Shown here: positions 36,183-48,900 of the stretch, piece after piece
Numbering within the stretch: position 1 is the first letter of the stretch
Layout: each line of letters starts with the position of its first letter
DNA from: Rhopalosiphum padi
Lineage: Eukaryota; Arthropoda; Insecta; Hemiptera; Aphididae
Direction of reading: 5' to 3'
DNA length: 64,000 bases
Assembly: GCF_020882245.1 (NCBI RefSeq)
Contig: NC_083600.1
Location: 21,576,001 to 21,640,000, forward strand
Notes under the pieces: model-generated
What the model saw: only the letters and a program-made list of their open reading frames with translations
The model's database searches: none
What the model was told of the DNA's origin: nothing
Translations under genes and position numbers: made by a program

Positions 36183-36737
36183 CTGGGTGATTCATTTATC
36201 AAACAACATTCATTATTTCAAAATCTATAAATGTTTTTGAAAATACTTTTTCTTACTCTTGATTTCCAGTAGAAATAACATCACATTTACAAAGAATTCA
36301 TATTTTTTGTCGTTATACATTTTTAAGTATTACAACATACTGAATATAATGTTGTTATTCAGTAACAACATACATTTTTAATTTAATATTCTGGAGCAGA
36401 ATATTTTTCGGAGTATTTTGATGCATGAAAATCTCGAAATCTATATTTAAAGTATTAATGAGCGGGATGAAGATGCACGAGATATCCAGCAAAATGTTGG
36501 ACTAATTACCATTTTATACACACGATTTCGATTTTTGTGTATAAAAATACTCCAAAAAAAATTGTACTTCAAAATATAAAATTAATAATGTATGTTGTCA
36601 TTTTAAAAACTTAAAAAATTATAAAGACAATAAATGTTGTTTTTTTATTTTAACCGGAAGTAATGAAAAAAAATATTTTCAGAAACATTTATAGATATTG
36701 AAATAATAAGTATATTTTGAATGGAAGAATCCCCCTG
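36183..36737. mobile_element. Foldback/MITE element, copy B, with TA at both ends
   Basis: The left end CTGGGTGATTCATTTATC and the right end, read inverted, CAGGGGGATTCTTCCATTC are imperfect terminal inverted repeats. Each is flanked by TA, as expected of Tc1/mariner-type insertion. Similarity between the two halves continues inward: ATTATTTCAAAATCTATAAA and its inverse, then an inner arm at 36365-36440 matching the inverse of 36523-36598 (GGAGTATTTT in both). The 555-bp element is therefore largely one long imperfect inverted repeat. No transposase frame is present. Confidence 0.8.
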
Positions 36738-39700
36738 TACACTCGTATTCGATTTTATACTCATTCGCTCCCATAGGTAATCGCTTTTAAAATTTTAAAT
36801 TCACACACCAACATTGGTATACCGTTTGCAGCGCTGCAGTTTCAACCAAGAATATAAGAAATGTAGGTTTTTAGAAATAGGAACATATTATTAATATTTT
36901 TTAAGAAAAATTGAAGGAAAAAAACGTTTTTGTCATCAAGATTATCTTTTCTATGAAAAAAAAAACTAACAGATAAATATAGGTATTTTTTGCATCATAA
37001 TATTCATAATGTATAGAACAATTCGCATGCATATTATTTTAAATCATGGTATCACCGGGTATATAATAAATCATCAACTATCATAAATATTTTAATGTAA
37101 TGTTAATTTTATAAATATAAAACGCATGTTCATAACTGCATCGTTTCTACAGTAGTTATCGTGGTCTTATGATTTGTAAAAACCATAATAATAATGTAAA
37201 TATACGCAATACGCATAGTGTATATATACCCTACACTTGTATTCAACTAACTCAATCCATTAAACTGCAAGTGCGGTGGTTTAATGAGATTACAAAAATT
37301 AAGACAAATTCTATTAGAATAATTTTCCCGAGCGGAGCAAATCCGTTTAGGTACATGTGTATTGTAGTTACACAGAATAATTCATCAAGCATGAACACTT
37401 TTTTTTTCTTTAGTAAATTCTGATTTTTGTAATCTTTGAGTATACTTAAGGTTAATATTCTTAAATTAAAAACAATATTTCAAATATTCAAATTGTTTTA
37501 TGTAATTTTAGAAGTGTTCTGTAGAGATGTACAAATTATATTTCTCAAAAGACAACCATCATTTTTTGTAATTTGTTAAATGATGATTTTTCAAAAATGT
37601 TGGTGAATATAAATCGAAATTTGAGCGAGTAGTTTCTGGGTTATACAATTTTAATTTATGAAGATAATAGTACATTATCTCTCCAAATTTAGAAGACACG
37701 GAAGCTAAGATAATTATGAGATAATTGAATAATTAATATTAATTAATTATATTTTTTAAATTTATTAATATTATCCTATTATAATTTAAAAATAGACTAA
37801 ATATTAAATATAGTTTATGTAAAATATAATATAATAATATTATATTATTTTGTTATTATTATTAACTATTATGTATTAATGTCTCTTGTCCAACAGTTTA
37901 ATTAATAACTTAGAATATATTCGTTTTTGTTTCGATTTCTTTTTTGAAGAAAATCATCTAACTTAGAATTTACAGTTAAAAAAGAATAAGTTTGCATTAT
38001 CATAGAATAAAAGAAAAAAAGTTGAAGTATTTTAAAATATAGTATATAATTTTTAAGTTTATTTCAAAATTCCGAAAATCAGATTGTGAATAAATCCTTT
38101 TTTTATGGATAAAAGTAAAGTTGTGCAGTATGCTTGGTGAATCACTTTATATAGATATACTTCTACATCATCGTGCGTTTATATTATATAGGTAGACTGA
38201 CTAGACCGTAGACGCGTATTACCATGGTAGCACTATTATTATTATTATTTTTTTTAATTTACTTTTTTACACTTATTTTTTACATGTTTATGAATAGCAT
38301 AAATATGTATATTTTGTTTGAAGTCTACAATATTTTGAAATAATATATTTTTTACCGTGTATAGTGAAATATTTCACAAAAACAAAAGTATTGATGGTTA
38401 ATCGTAGCTGACGTACTTAAAGTTTTTGCTTTCGACAGTTTATAACGAACCATATAGACTCCGTTTGCAATATAAAATATTAATCGTTATTGCCAATCTA
38501 TACAAAATTCAAATAATTTAATACCTCTTAATCGTTTATAGAAATATATGGTGTCGTATTTGTTAATTGTTTATTCGTTTTTATTTATCTATGTAATAAT
38601 CAATGTTAACACGAATATAATATAAATATGTTTAATACACACCTATAAGTCACGGTTTATATAATAATAAAAACATAATGATTTATAACGGTGTGTATAG
38701 AAATCTAATATTGACTTGTTTATTTTATAACATTTAAAATATTTTTTTCACAGATTTGCAGATAGTCACAAATGAATAATGACAAATGTTTGTTAAAAAA
38801 AAAATCATAAATTTATTAAAATACTATTGTTGAATTTGTTCACAATTTTATATTTCATAAAAATTTTTTACCCCATGTTATATGTGTATATGAATGTAAT
38901 TCGTTCTAATCGTCGGAGGTCATGCATGCGTATAAAAAAAAATACAGTTCGACGTTTATTGTAAATGAAAAAATGCCTTAAAAATCGTTAAAATCCATTA
39001 CACTACTCGAAATACGAAAGAAATACCTACAGTAAAACGTATAAATGACCAATATGCATGTAATTTTTTCAGATAATTTGTTTCTCTGTTGCACCTATCT
39101 GTTAAAACATTGCAGTCGCATAGTTATATTATACTATTAGCCTAGAAATATGTTAAGTTTTTAGTTTTTACTAAATTAATAAACCGTCGTAAGGGTTTCT
39201 GCACAGTATCAAAATTACAGTATAATATAATGTGTACAGAGTGTATATTTAAATGCATTATACTATATTATCTGATTTTATTATACGTCTATGCACATAA
39301 AATATAACGATACTTGCGAGTAAAAATTCATCGGTATTTTTTTATGAAGATTATATTACATTTTACTTAAAGTGATTCAATTAGTTGTTTTTTAACAAAT
39401 CTAATCGTATTATTCATCTGATACTTCTGTTATATAATTATTATGGATAATACAATTCGCTACTTTAATGTTAATGCAATCTTCAAACTAGAGCGGATAG
39501 TTTTTAGTATTTTTTTTATAAAAAATCGATAATTTTAGCATGTATATAATATAGTTGTACTGTAGTTTTACCTATTTATATAATAATTTGTCAGACATTC
39601 ATCTGACCCGAATACCCTCAAATATAATATTAAATATTAATAACCGTCTCGGTGAGTAATAAAAGTTAGTAAAAATGTTACACTGTGTGTGTATGTTTTT

Positions 39701-40716
39701 CGATATACGCGAGTACGCGACGCATCGAGTGACATTTGAATTGATCTAAGTGTTCGTAAGTATAGATATTATAGGTAATACACAAGTCACCATAATTCCT
39801 TTATAGACTATAATAATACATCGCATGATATAATAATAATATTATTATTATTATTAGGTAATACGACTGCGGGTAGAAACAAGTCAGACGCATACGGCGC
39901 GTAGCCGTATTGTAACCCGCAGCATCTGTAACATTTTGTGTAATACAGTTCAATTAAAAATTAAAATCCAATACTCAACAGACTGCGTAAAAATATTGAG
40001 CATAAAACAATAATGTTTCGTGGTACAGGGATCGTAATAGATAATTAATTTGGTAAAAAACGGAAAATAAAATAACGTGAAACGATGCATCATACTAGCA
40101 ACAGTTTATTTAGCACTCAGTTTCTTAATCTTCAGCTACTACAATATTGTCGAAGATATTTTTCGAACACTGTTATGTATGTTAATTAATTTCGGGAAAG
40201 TCATTTATGTAATTTATTTTATATAGCAATTATAAATAAATCTTAGATATCCCTGCAATCGACTCGCAGCGAAGTTAGTAATTACACTTTTGACACATCT
40301 CATTATTTTCGTTGAATAAACTAACGAATAATTATTATCGTTTTGATATAATATATTATATATGTATTTATATAAGTACGTACATTATAACAAAATTCAA
40401 TAACAATTATATTTTTATTATTATCCTAACTGTCAATTATTATCATACTTCAGCCGCGATTGTCCGTCGTAAAATTTCGTTTTTCAAGTTAATTATTATT
40501 GTTTAATTAAAATTCAACACTAAATATAAACCTACACTGACAACAAAAATCAAATTAAAAATATCTGTTATAAACAATACACAAGAAAAACCAAATCGAA
40601 AACTAAGTGAAATAAAAAAAACCAATAGAGAAGTGTCCCATAAATAACAAAAATAGAAGAGACGAGTAGATTTAAAGAAATGTAAGCTTGACATATTATA
40701 ATACGAGTATTATAAT
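36738..40716. other. AT-rich sequence, no supported gene
   Basis: AT-rich DNA with short microsatellites. At 37540-37660 there is a segment with GAGCGAGTAGTTTCTGGGTTA that resembles 48515-48545 and may be a dispersed repeat. A nested hairpin lies at 39867-39922. No coding region is supported. Confidence 0.5.
39867..39922. other. Nested GC-rich hairpin
   Basis: The outer arms CTGCGGGT (39867-39874) and ACCCGCAG (39915-39922) enclose an inner stem ATACGGC (39892-39898) and GCCGTAT (39904-39910) with the loop GCGTA. All pairs are perfect. The hairpin is an isolated GC-rich element in AT-rich DNA. It could be a structured RNA, a protein-binding site or chance. Confidence 0.6.
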
Positions 40717-40931
40717 CAGTGGCGTATATAAAGGAGGGCCGCAGACCTGGACCCATAGTAAAATTTCAGATTCAATCAAGAGTGTTGAAACATATGTATA
40801 ATGTAATAATAAATATGTATTTATATAAATTAAATTCCTCTATTTGTATTATTTATGTCATAATTTAAACCTCCCGGTCATGTTGGTGGTAAATTGGTCC
40901 ATAGTGAAAATAATTCCTATATACGCCACTG
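40717..40931. mobile_element. hAT-type MITE, 215 bp
   Basis: Perfect 14-bp terminal inverted repeats CAGTGGCGTATATA at both ends. The CAGTGGCG terminus is typical of hAT-superfamily elements. Flanking octamers ATTATAAT and TTAATAAT agree at six of eight positions, compatible with an aged 8-bp target-site duplication. There is no coding capacity, so it is a non-autonomous element. Confidence 0.8.
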
Positions 40932-42744
40932 TTAATAATGCTAATAATAACCTTTGACGTTGAAGCGAAATAATCGATAAAAAAAAAGTCAAAACTGCGT
41001 ATTTATAAAGAGTCAATTGTTTTTATTCTTAGTACGTATTATAGTGTAGTGTTTCTTTTTTACTTTTTATTCTATTTTATTTTATGATATACTAAAAACT
41101 TAGTTGCAATTCGCCATTCGGTAATCTGTACTTTACAGACCATGTACACACAAACACAATTTATTATTATATTATCGTGTTATCTATTATATACATCATG
41201 GTTGTTATTCCTTACTATATTGTTATATACATTTGTTAACATTAAAACGAAGTATTGCGTTGTGGTACATATTTCGCATTATAAACATATACCTACGTAC
41301 GCTACCCTATACTCACCTACCCACCTTAAATTTTTAAAAAAGTATTTTTTTTTTTTTTTTTACAATGATATAGATTACAAAGTTTTATAATACATATCAT
41401 GCTAAAATATTAATATCCATATTATAATATAATCAATCTTCAGTATATTATATATACATATATATATATATATATGTATTATATATGTATGTATAATTAG
41501 TTTACACGTAATACCTATTGGTACCTTCAGTGAGTGAAGTATAATAATATATAGGTATAATATATGTATTATTACGTATATACTTTTCAATATCGTAAAA
41601 AAGTGGATACGGGCCAAAACACAGTTACAATGTTACATAGATTATTATCCTAACCAGCAAATCATTCGTGAAACCGCACCTACGCGCATTTTGGAATATA
41701 ATGTGTGACTTGTAAAATGCGTAACAATTTTAAGTGCTAAACGATTCTTATATAATAATATTATTATAATTTTATAGTGCAACCGGACGATTAAACGTGC
41801 AATTAAGTATGTATATTTTAGATAAATATCATCAACAAATTAAGAACGAAAATGTAGACAGTTATTATTATAATTTATATAGTAGCTAGAGTACGCTGGC
41901 AATGTGTAAGCATGCATATATAGGTATTATATAGACTGTCTAAACTAAAAAAAAAATACAATTCAAAATTGTTTAAAATTAATTTCCTTTACCAAGTGTT
42001 TAGAGTTGTAATTTTTATACTGAAAATAATATAATATATCTACTTGATCAGGGTAGCGGCTGAAGTTTATTATTTTAATAGCAAATTATCTATCTACGTA
42101 CAGTCTATGATAATCAACCTCAGTTACAAGTAGTAAAAAATGGCAGTTTACTGATTAAGATTAGAAAAATAAAACTGTCAAATTTGGAAATAAGGGAGTT
42201 AGGCATTTTCCCGATGAGCATACACAACAATAAAGTATGATAGTATTGGATTTCCTATAAATTAAATAACATTAATCATCACGATTTCCAAAACTGCTAA
42301 AATATTAAAGTTTTATAAAATAAAAATATCAATTTTATATTTATTAAAACAGAAACCAAATAGCCTTTAAACCTAAATATGGTCATATTTATTTGAACAA
42401 TATTATTGTTCAAATTGACTGTTGACAATGCTAAACACAGCGATACATAGGAATTATATGTATTTTTGTTTTAACCATAAAAATTATTACATTTAACCAT
42501 TTATGACTGTAACAAGTTACTCGTAGAGACAAAGAGTTAAGTTACAGTTTATGGCACTAAATTCCGCGTAGATAAGTAGAACAATCAAACAATGGCCATA
42601 ACTCAAAAAAATCCAAAATTTGTGTTGTCTACAATCAAAAGGGCACTTTAACCAGTGTCGTTATTTATTTCCATTATACCTATTACACGTTTATTAAAGT
42701 GCATAATATTTACAAATATTCACTATACTGTATAGGTATCAATA

Positions 42745-42782
<38 letters not shown>

Positions 42783-43852
42783 ATATATAGTTATAGCCAT
42801 TTAGGTTTGTTTCAATATTATAATTAATTTTTAAACAGAAGTTATTTTTATTTTGTTTATAGTAATAACTAATAATAATATAGGTAAACAAGTTATGATA
42901 CTTTGCATTTATATATATAAATATAATATATATTATACGTATGTTAAAAACAAATTGCAATTTAAGTGTAGGTACATGTACCAGAATTATACACAGTTAA
43001 ATAAATTAATATACAAAAATCTAAAAGTTCGATTCGATTAATATTTAATAATATATTATAAATTATACGTTATAAATATATATATATATATTGTATTATA
43101 AACGATTTTAAACTGTAAAAAAATACTTGTATACAATATCAACATGTACAACATTATTAGTCAATTCGATTCCCGTACATACATGTATTATATTATAATA
43201 TTATATATGCTTTACGGTTAAAACGTAATTTATAGTTTATAAAGTGTTACACAATAACAATAATAATAATATATAATATACAGTGTGGTTTTTTTAAATT
43301 TAATTATTTTAATAATACTGTAATATCGTACGATATATCGTTAATTTTGTTTCGTCTCTCTCGCGTGTATGTATATTTCAACAATATCAGCGTTATTAAT
43401 GGCAAAAATTCAATTCGTCTATTTTCTACTAAAGCTTATTCGGAGTTGGTACCTATCTAATCGCCGTTTATGCTCGTATCATAATATTTTGTCAGCGATA
43501 CATTTTGTATATTTAAACTTCAACTCCCACTGCCGAGAAATGAAACAAAACAGAAAAAATTTAATTTAAGGGTTCGGCTTCGGTCATAGGTAGGTAGGTA
43601 TATCGTAAATATAGGTATACGACCGGAGCCATATAAATGATAAACGTAGTATGTATGTATGTTTGTATGTATGCGTGCACGTATATGCAATATGCATATA
43701 TAACAGAACACATAATATAATATGCATTTGGTTGCAAGAAGTTATCACATCACGCATTTTCTGTAAGCCGATACTGCCTATTCGTGATCTAACCGAAAAC
43801 AATCCATCACCAAATATATATCGCGTAAACTAGTAGCCACTAACATTTACAT
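40932..43852. other. AT-rich sequence, no supported gene
   Basis: Contains a T17 run (41345-41361) and TA tracts (41455-41475, 42748-42780). Frames on both strands are rich in Ile/Tyr from TAT and ATA repeats and are not credible. Confidence 0.6.
42748..42780. repeat. (TA)16 microsatellite
   Basis: Uninterrupted TA tract of about 33 bp. Confidence 0.95.
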
Positions 43853-44108
43853 CAGGGGTGGCCAAATTTTTTTTTTATTAACATCTACTGAGTTATAATA
43901 TTTTCCTTTAAGAATCATCTTCCATACAAATATAATATGACTATTAATATTATTATATATGAATTTATTACATTAATAATAAAAATAATAAAATGTGCCT
44001 AAATTATAGTTAAGTAAAATAATAATGAACAATTTTTTAGTGCTTGACTGAGGGGTAATTGACTTTGAAATCATTCCTGATCGACTACCGGCGCCTGAAC
44101 GTCCTCTG
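43853..44108. mobile_element. Possible hAT-like element (one convincing end)
   Basis: CAGGGGTGGCCAAA at 43853 is a familiar hAT-type terminus. About 250 bp downstream GTCCTCTG (inverse CAGAGGAC) could be the other end, but the pairing is poor and the flanking octamers do not match. The right boundary is a guess. Confidence 0.3.
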
Positions 44109-45844
44109 TTATATAAATAGAATGTAGATATATATAATGTACCATACTATATTTGGCGATGGTTTTTATTTTCGTTTATATATTATTATTATATGCATTT
44201 TAATGCCGCATATATCCATACGTGTTGGTTACATATTTTCGAGTTCTATGGCAGACGGCGCCGAGGTCATTCGTTCGATAAAAAATAAAGAAACTACCCA
44301 AAAGGCTGAACGTTGAAATCGTCTGCAAACGTGTACAATATAAATACAACATTTTTTTATGTATATATTATTACAACGTATTGTATTAAATATTATATGT
44401 TATTCGCTTGATTTCGAATACCATATAGAGAGGGGGGGCGAAGGACAACTTTCGAAATCGTATAATATTGTACACTGTACGAGCGTTATGTGTATATTAG
44501 CTGGTATAGTTGTAGGTTTATCGTGTATAATACGCGCATGTATTATATATGTTCAGAGCTACCTACGCAAAACAAAATTTACAACAAAAAATGAAAAAAC
44601 ATCCCGATAATGTATATTGGATACGCTCCGTTGAATATAACAATAATCACCAAAATATGTTTCAGTCCTCAAAATATTAAAAAAAAAATAAAAATAAAAA
44701 TAAAGCTTAAGAAACTTTATTGCTTTTAGTATATAAATATACATACATGTAATATATACACGTATACATGTCATTATAAAACGGAGTAATACTTTTAAAT
44801 TTTAATACACTCAATCCATGTCTAACTACTATGTTATAGCACTCACGACTATTAAAGTTAATAATAAAAAGTGGTTTTTTTGTTGAATAACACTTGATAC
44901 TTGGAAAAGATTAGGTGAATCTAAGGTTAAAGGAATTGAAAAAGGTGATTTCATGTCTTTGTCATAAGCCTCCGCAATATCGTAATTAACGAAACAATCG
45001 AAACAACGGAATCTAAGTAACTAATTGTGTTGTATTTCCAAAGTATCGATTGATACAAATTGAAACAAATTTTAATTTCGTAATGTTTATTTGAGATTAA
45101 TTTCCATATTTAAATTTTTTCCCCCAAACATTTGGATATAACAAGCAATTTTTATAAATTAGGGATATAAAATAAAAAATGTAGTTAAGTCGTTCTCAAG
45201 TAAATTTGACGAAAAATTGATATTCTGTTTTCATAATTCTTATCATCAACTAGAAAGAATGATTTCTTGCATGTTCAAAATTAACCACATCTAAAGTTTA
45301 AACCTATATAACTATTTCCAAATATCGATAAAAATAAAAATCACCTTGTATCTGTTTATTGTTTTTCCCCATGTATAGGAAAGTAGAAGTATGTATGAAT
45401 AAAACGCAAGGATGTATAATAAAACAATAGGCAGGTGAGCAGGTTATACAAATAAATCCATTATTATCCTTTCCTATTTTTACGAGCTGTCGTATGTCTG
45501 TAATTTATAGTGAAGATATATTATTTATTATAAATGTATCTATTTATGTGTTCTTATATTGTCAAATCTTTTTACATATTTTAAAGTTACGTTTCAAAAT
45601 GAACCGAAAAATATACACTATAAATTATAATATATTTTTACATCAGTTCTATACAATGACATTTTTTTTTATTTCCGTAGCAAAAACCGAATCGGGTAGA
45701 AGGATTGTATACTTCACATAAAGTTTCAAGTAGGTAGCCTTATAACACACACATATATATATATATATATTATATGTATTATATCGCGACCGGAAATCGA
45801 GTATACAACAATTGGTACTTTGGAGAGATCGTTTTTCTCTGCAG
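44109..45844. other. AT-rich sequence, no supported gene
   Basis: Frames at 44359-44610, 44559-44774 and 45494-45721 show no domain or consistent splice signals. Nothing else was seen. Confidence 0.55.
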
Positions 45845-45995
45845 CAAAATTCTAAGCGTACAAATAAGTTTGAGCGACTGCGGTTTTGACCCACCAGCTC
45901 CTTTCAAAACTGTTTTTCAAATTCGAGGACGATATTTTACGAAACAATCGTTTGCTTTCAAATCTATATATCACGACACTAATAATATAATATAA
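45845..45995 (+). CDS. Candidate terminal exon after a strong acceptor
   Basis: TTTTTCTCTGCAG (ending 45844) is a strong acceptor. The frame open across it continues KILSVQISLSDCGFDPPAPF, then KTVFQIRGRYF and further residues to a stop at 45995. GC is above background. An opposite-strand frame (45649-45894) overlaps. Without an upstream partner exon or homology it remains weak. Confidence 0.17.
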
Positions 45996-48900
45996 TATGT
46001 AACACACCCGGGGCAGGGTCCCACCCTAATCCAATACCTGCAACTCTTTTGTTGTTCCATTTTCTTCGGTAATACTCTTGTATATTATGTATATGTGTGT
46101 ATAGTGTGTGGGTGAGTGTGAATGTATAATGTATATTATGTTTGATTATTGTCCAAGAGGTTATAATAATGTTATGTAACACGAAATATCTGTATAAACA
46201 ATATCGGCCCTATATATAAATTGCAGTATGCAGTATGCACATTATTTGATACCGCATATGATATGTAAAATACACCATATTATATATTATATGTATATAA
46301 ACTGCATTTTAATACTTGCGTGTACGGTTCTATATTATATGCGTTTCAAATGTGACTTCGATGTACTGCAGGCGACTTAATGTATACACGCACGGCCATC
46401 ATTATGTCTGGAAACTTATATGGCAATAATGCATAGTTTTGTTATTTTGTGCGTGCCGCAAATATATACATACATTTGGGTATTGCTTTTTTAATTTTCC
46501 ACTGCGAAAGTTTTGCTACGCGTTTTAATAATAATTTTACGTTTTTCAATGCATTTTTAAAGATTACAGTACAATGGTTTCACCTTTTAAAAGTAACAAG
46601 TTTTAATGTTTAAGACATGAAATAAAATATTAAGTATATCATATGGATATTACTATACTCACCCTCTATATGTGCTTTGAATTTCGACGAATAATAACTT
46701 ATAGATTGTAATCTTAATTTTCCGAAATTATTAGTTATCCTGAAATAAAAATGAATTGGCATAGAAAAATGTCTATGAAATAAAACATATATTGTAAGTG
46801 ATACCTATTATATAAAAAAATAAATGAGTTACAAAATATATAATTTTTTGCTTCATAATGTTAATTATTTTTGTATAATATAATATATAAGAATAAGATT
46901 ATTTTACTTATAGAGAAAATCTGTTATCCTTCTAAATACAAACATAAATCAAAATTAAAAATAAATGATCATAAGAACACGTGTTTATTTTAAATAGGTT
47001 TATTTGAAATGTTCAAGGCGTAATTCAATTTAAAAATGAATAGTATTTTCAGTAGAAAAATCAATAAAAAAATAGAAATAAAGCAGTCTTACAAGTAACT
47101 TAATGTGTAGGCAAGCACTATATTAAAACATTTCTTCAGTGTGCAAGTCATATATTTGAATAGATTTTCCACGAAGTCGTCATTATTTTCGATTAATTTT
47201 ATAATTATTTTATGATTTAAATATAAAACTAAAATACAAAGTAATACAAATTATAGTCTTTATTTACTCGTGTAAAATAAAAATTAATTTAGTTGGAGGT
47301 AACAATTTGAGTTATAATTCGAAAAAATATTATTATCTGAATTCTAAATACAGCAAAATACCGAAACGTCGATTAACTGCACTGCAGATAACGGTCTATA
47401 TACGTATAAGAAGACAAATAACGTATTAACAGTGGGTCCACTGTGGAAGGGTGGATGGGGGGTATCCACCCCACCAAGTGGATTTTGTTTTTATTTGAGC
47501 TTTGGAGTATAACTATAACTTTAAACAGTATTAATAATGCAATATTATTATCATCAAGGTTATTTCGTGTATCTAAAAGTGATTATAACGTGTTTTTCAA
47601 ATAGTTATGTACAAGTGCTATAAATATTTTACTTGCTTTCGTCAATAATTTACAGGGCTCATATTGTTTTTCATCGACGCCTATTTATAGACCATTAGTT
47701 TAATCTATTTAACCGTGTTTTTCATTTGATATTATTATGCGATAATATCGTACGTGCAGTTCTCATCACAATTTTATTATATCCACATGACGAATGTTGG
47801 TTTTTGTCTTCGACAACATAGTTATTTCGTACTTATAATAATAAGTAAGTGCTAATAAGTGAAGAAAAAAAAATTGTATTCGATTTCCACTGTAGAATTT
47901 TATTCAAACGATCTTTGATGTTTTTTCTAAAACCATTTTTTATCAAACAGACAAACCGTATGCCCACAAGGCACAAATCAAGGTGACATTTTGTAAGCGT
48001 TATATTATGTACAAAAATAATGGCAAATGGCAATGTCCCATGCATATTTGAATGTTTTCACCATATCTACTCGCTGCAGAAGTCTGTGATTTAAATGGTC
48101 TTTTATAAGAATCGCATAATGCTATAATCACTTGCGGAAAAGCGTTTCCTGATGGGGGAGGGGGTTGCAGTAATATTATTAAATTATATTGTTTTTAATA
48201 ACTTATTTTGATGAAAGACTATACTATACATAGAGTTTGTGATTATTAATTGTTGGGGGTCCTATGGCGAAATCTCCACATCCAAAAAAAATAAAAATAC
48301 ACAAATAGACTATTGTATTCTTTTGAGACTATACGGTGGCTTATATAGGGTGATTTATGCTCAGCGCCATTTTTCCTTTAATAATAAATTTATTTGATTT
48401 CTATATTTCTATTTTATACTACCTATTTAAAAACGATAAAATCATCGTTTTTTCGAAGGAGAACTGATTTTTTTTACTATAAATTATTTAACAAATAATT
48501 TATTTAAAAATATTGATTTATTCAAGCGAATAGTTTCTAAGTTATTTAATATATTATTATAATATACTAATAAGAATAAAAGTGCTTAAAAATATAGTCT
48601 TATACACATTTTAAACATATGTAATTATGTTAGGTCTAGTAATTAGTATACTTAGAAAATTCTTACAAAATATTTATAGGTTATTATTAATTACTATAAT
48701 TTTCAAATCATGATATAGTCTCGCCATGCATCCCAAACCTATTATCTTAGACTATTTAATCCTATTAGTACACAAATTTAAATAAATTTTTAAATTAAAA
48801 AAAAGACAACTGATAACAAAATGTAAGCATTTGCGAAAGTGCGCTTAATATATTTTATATTAACTCAAGCAATCGGAATAATAGTTAGTAGTATTACCCG

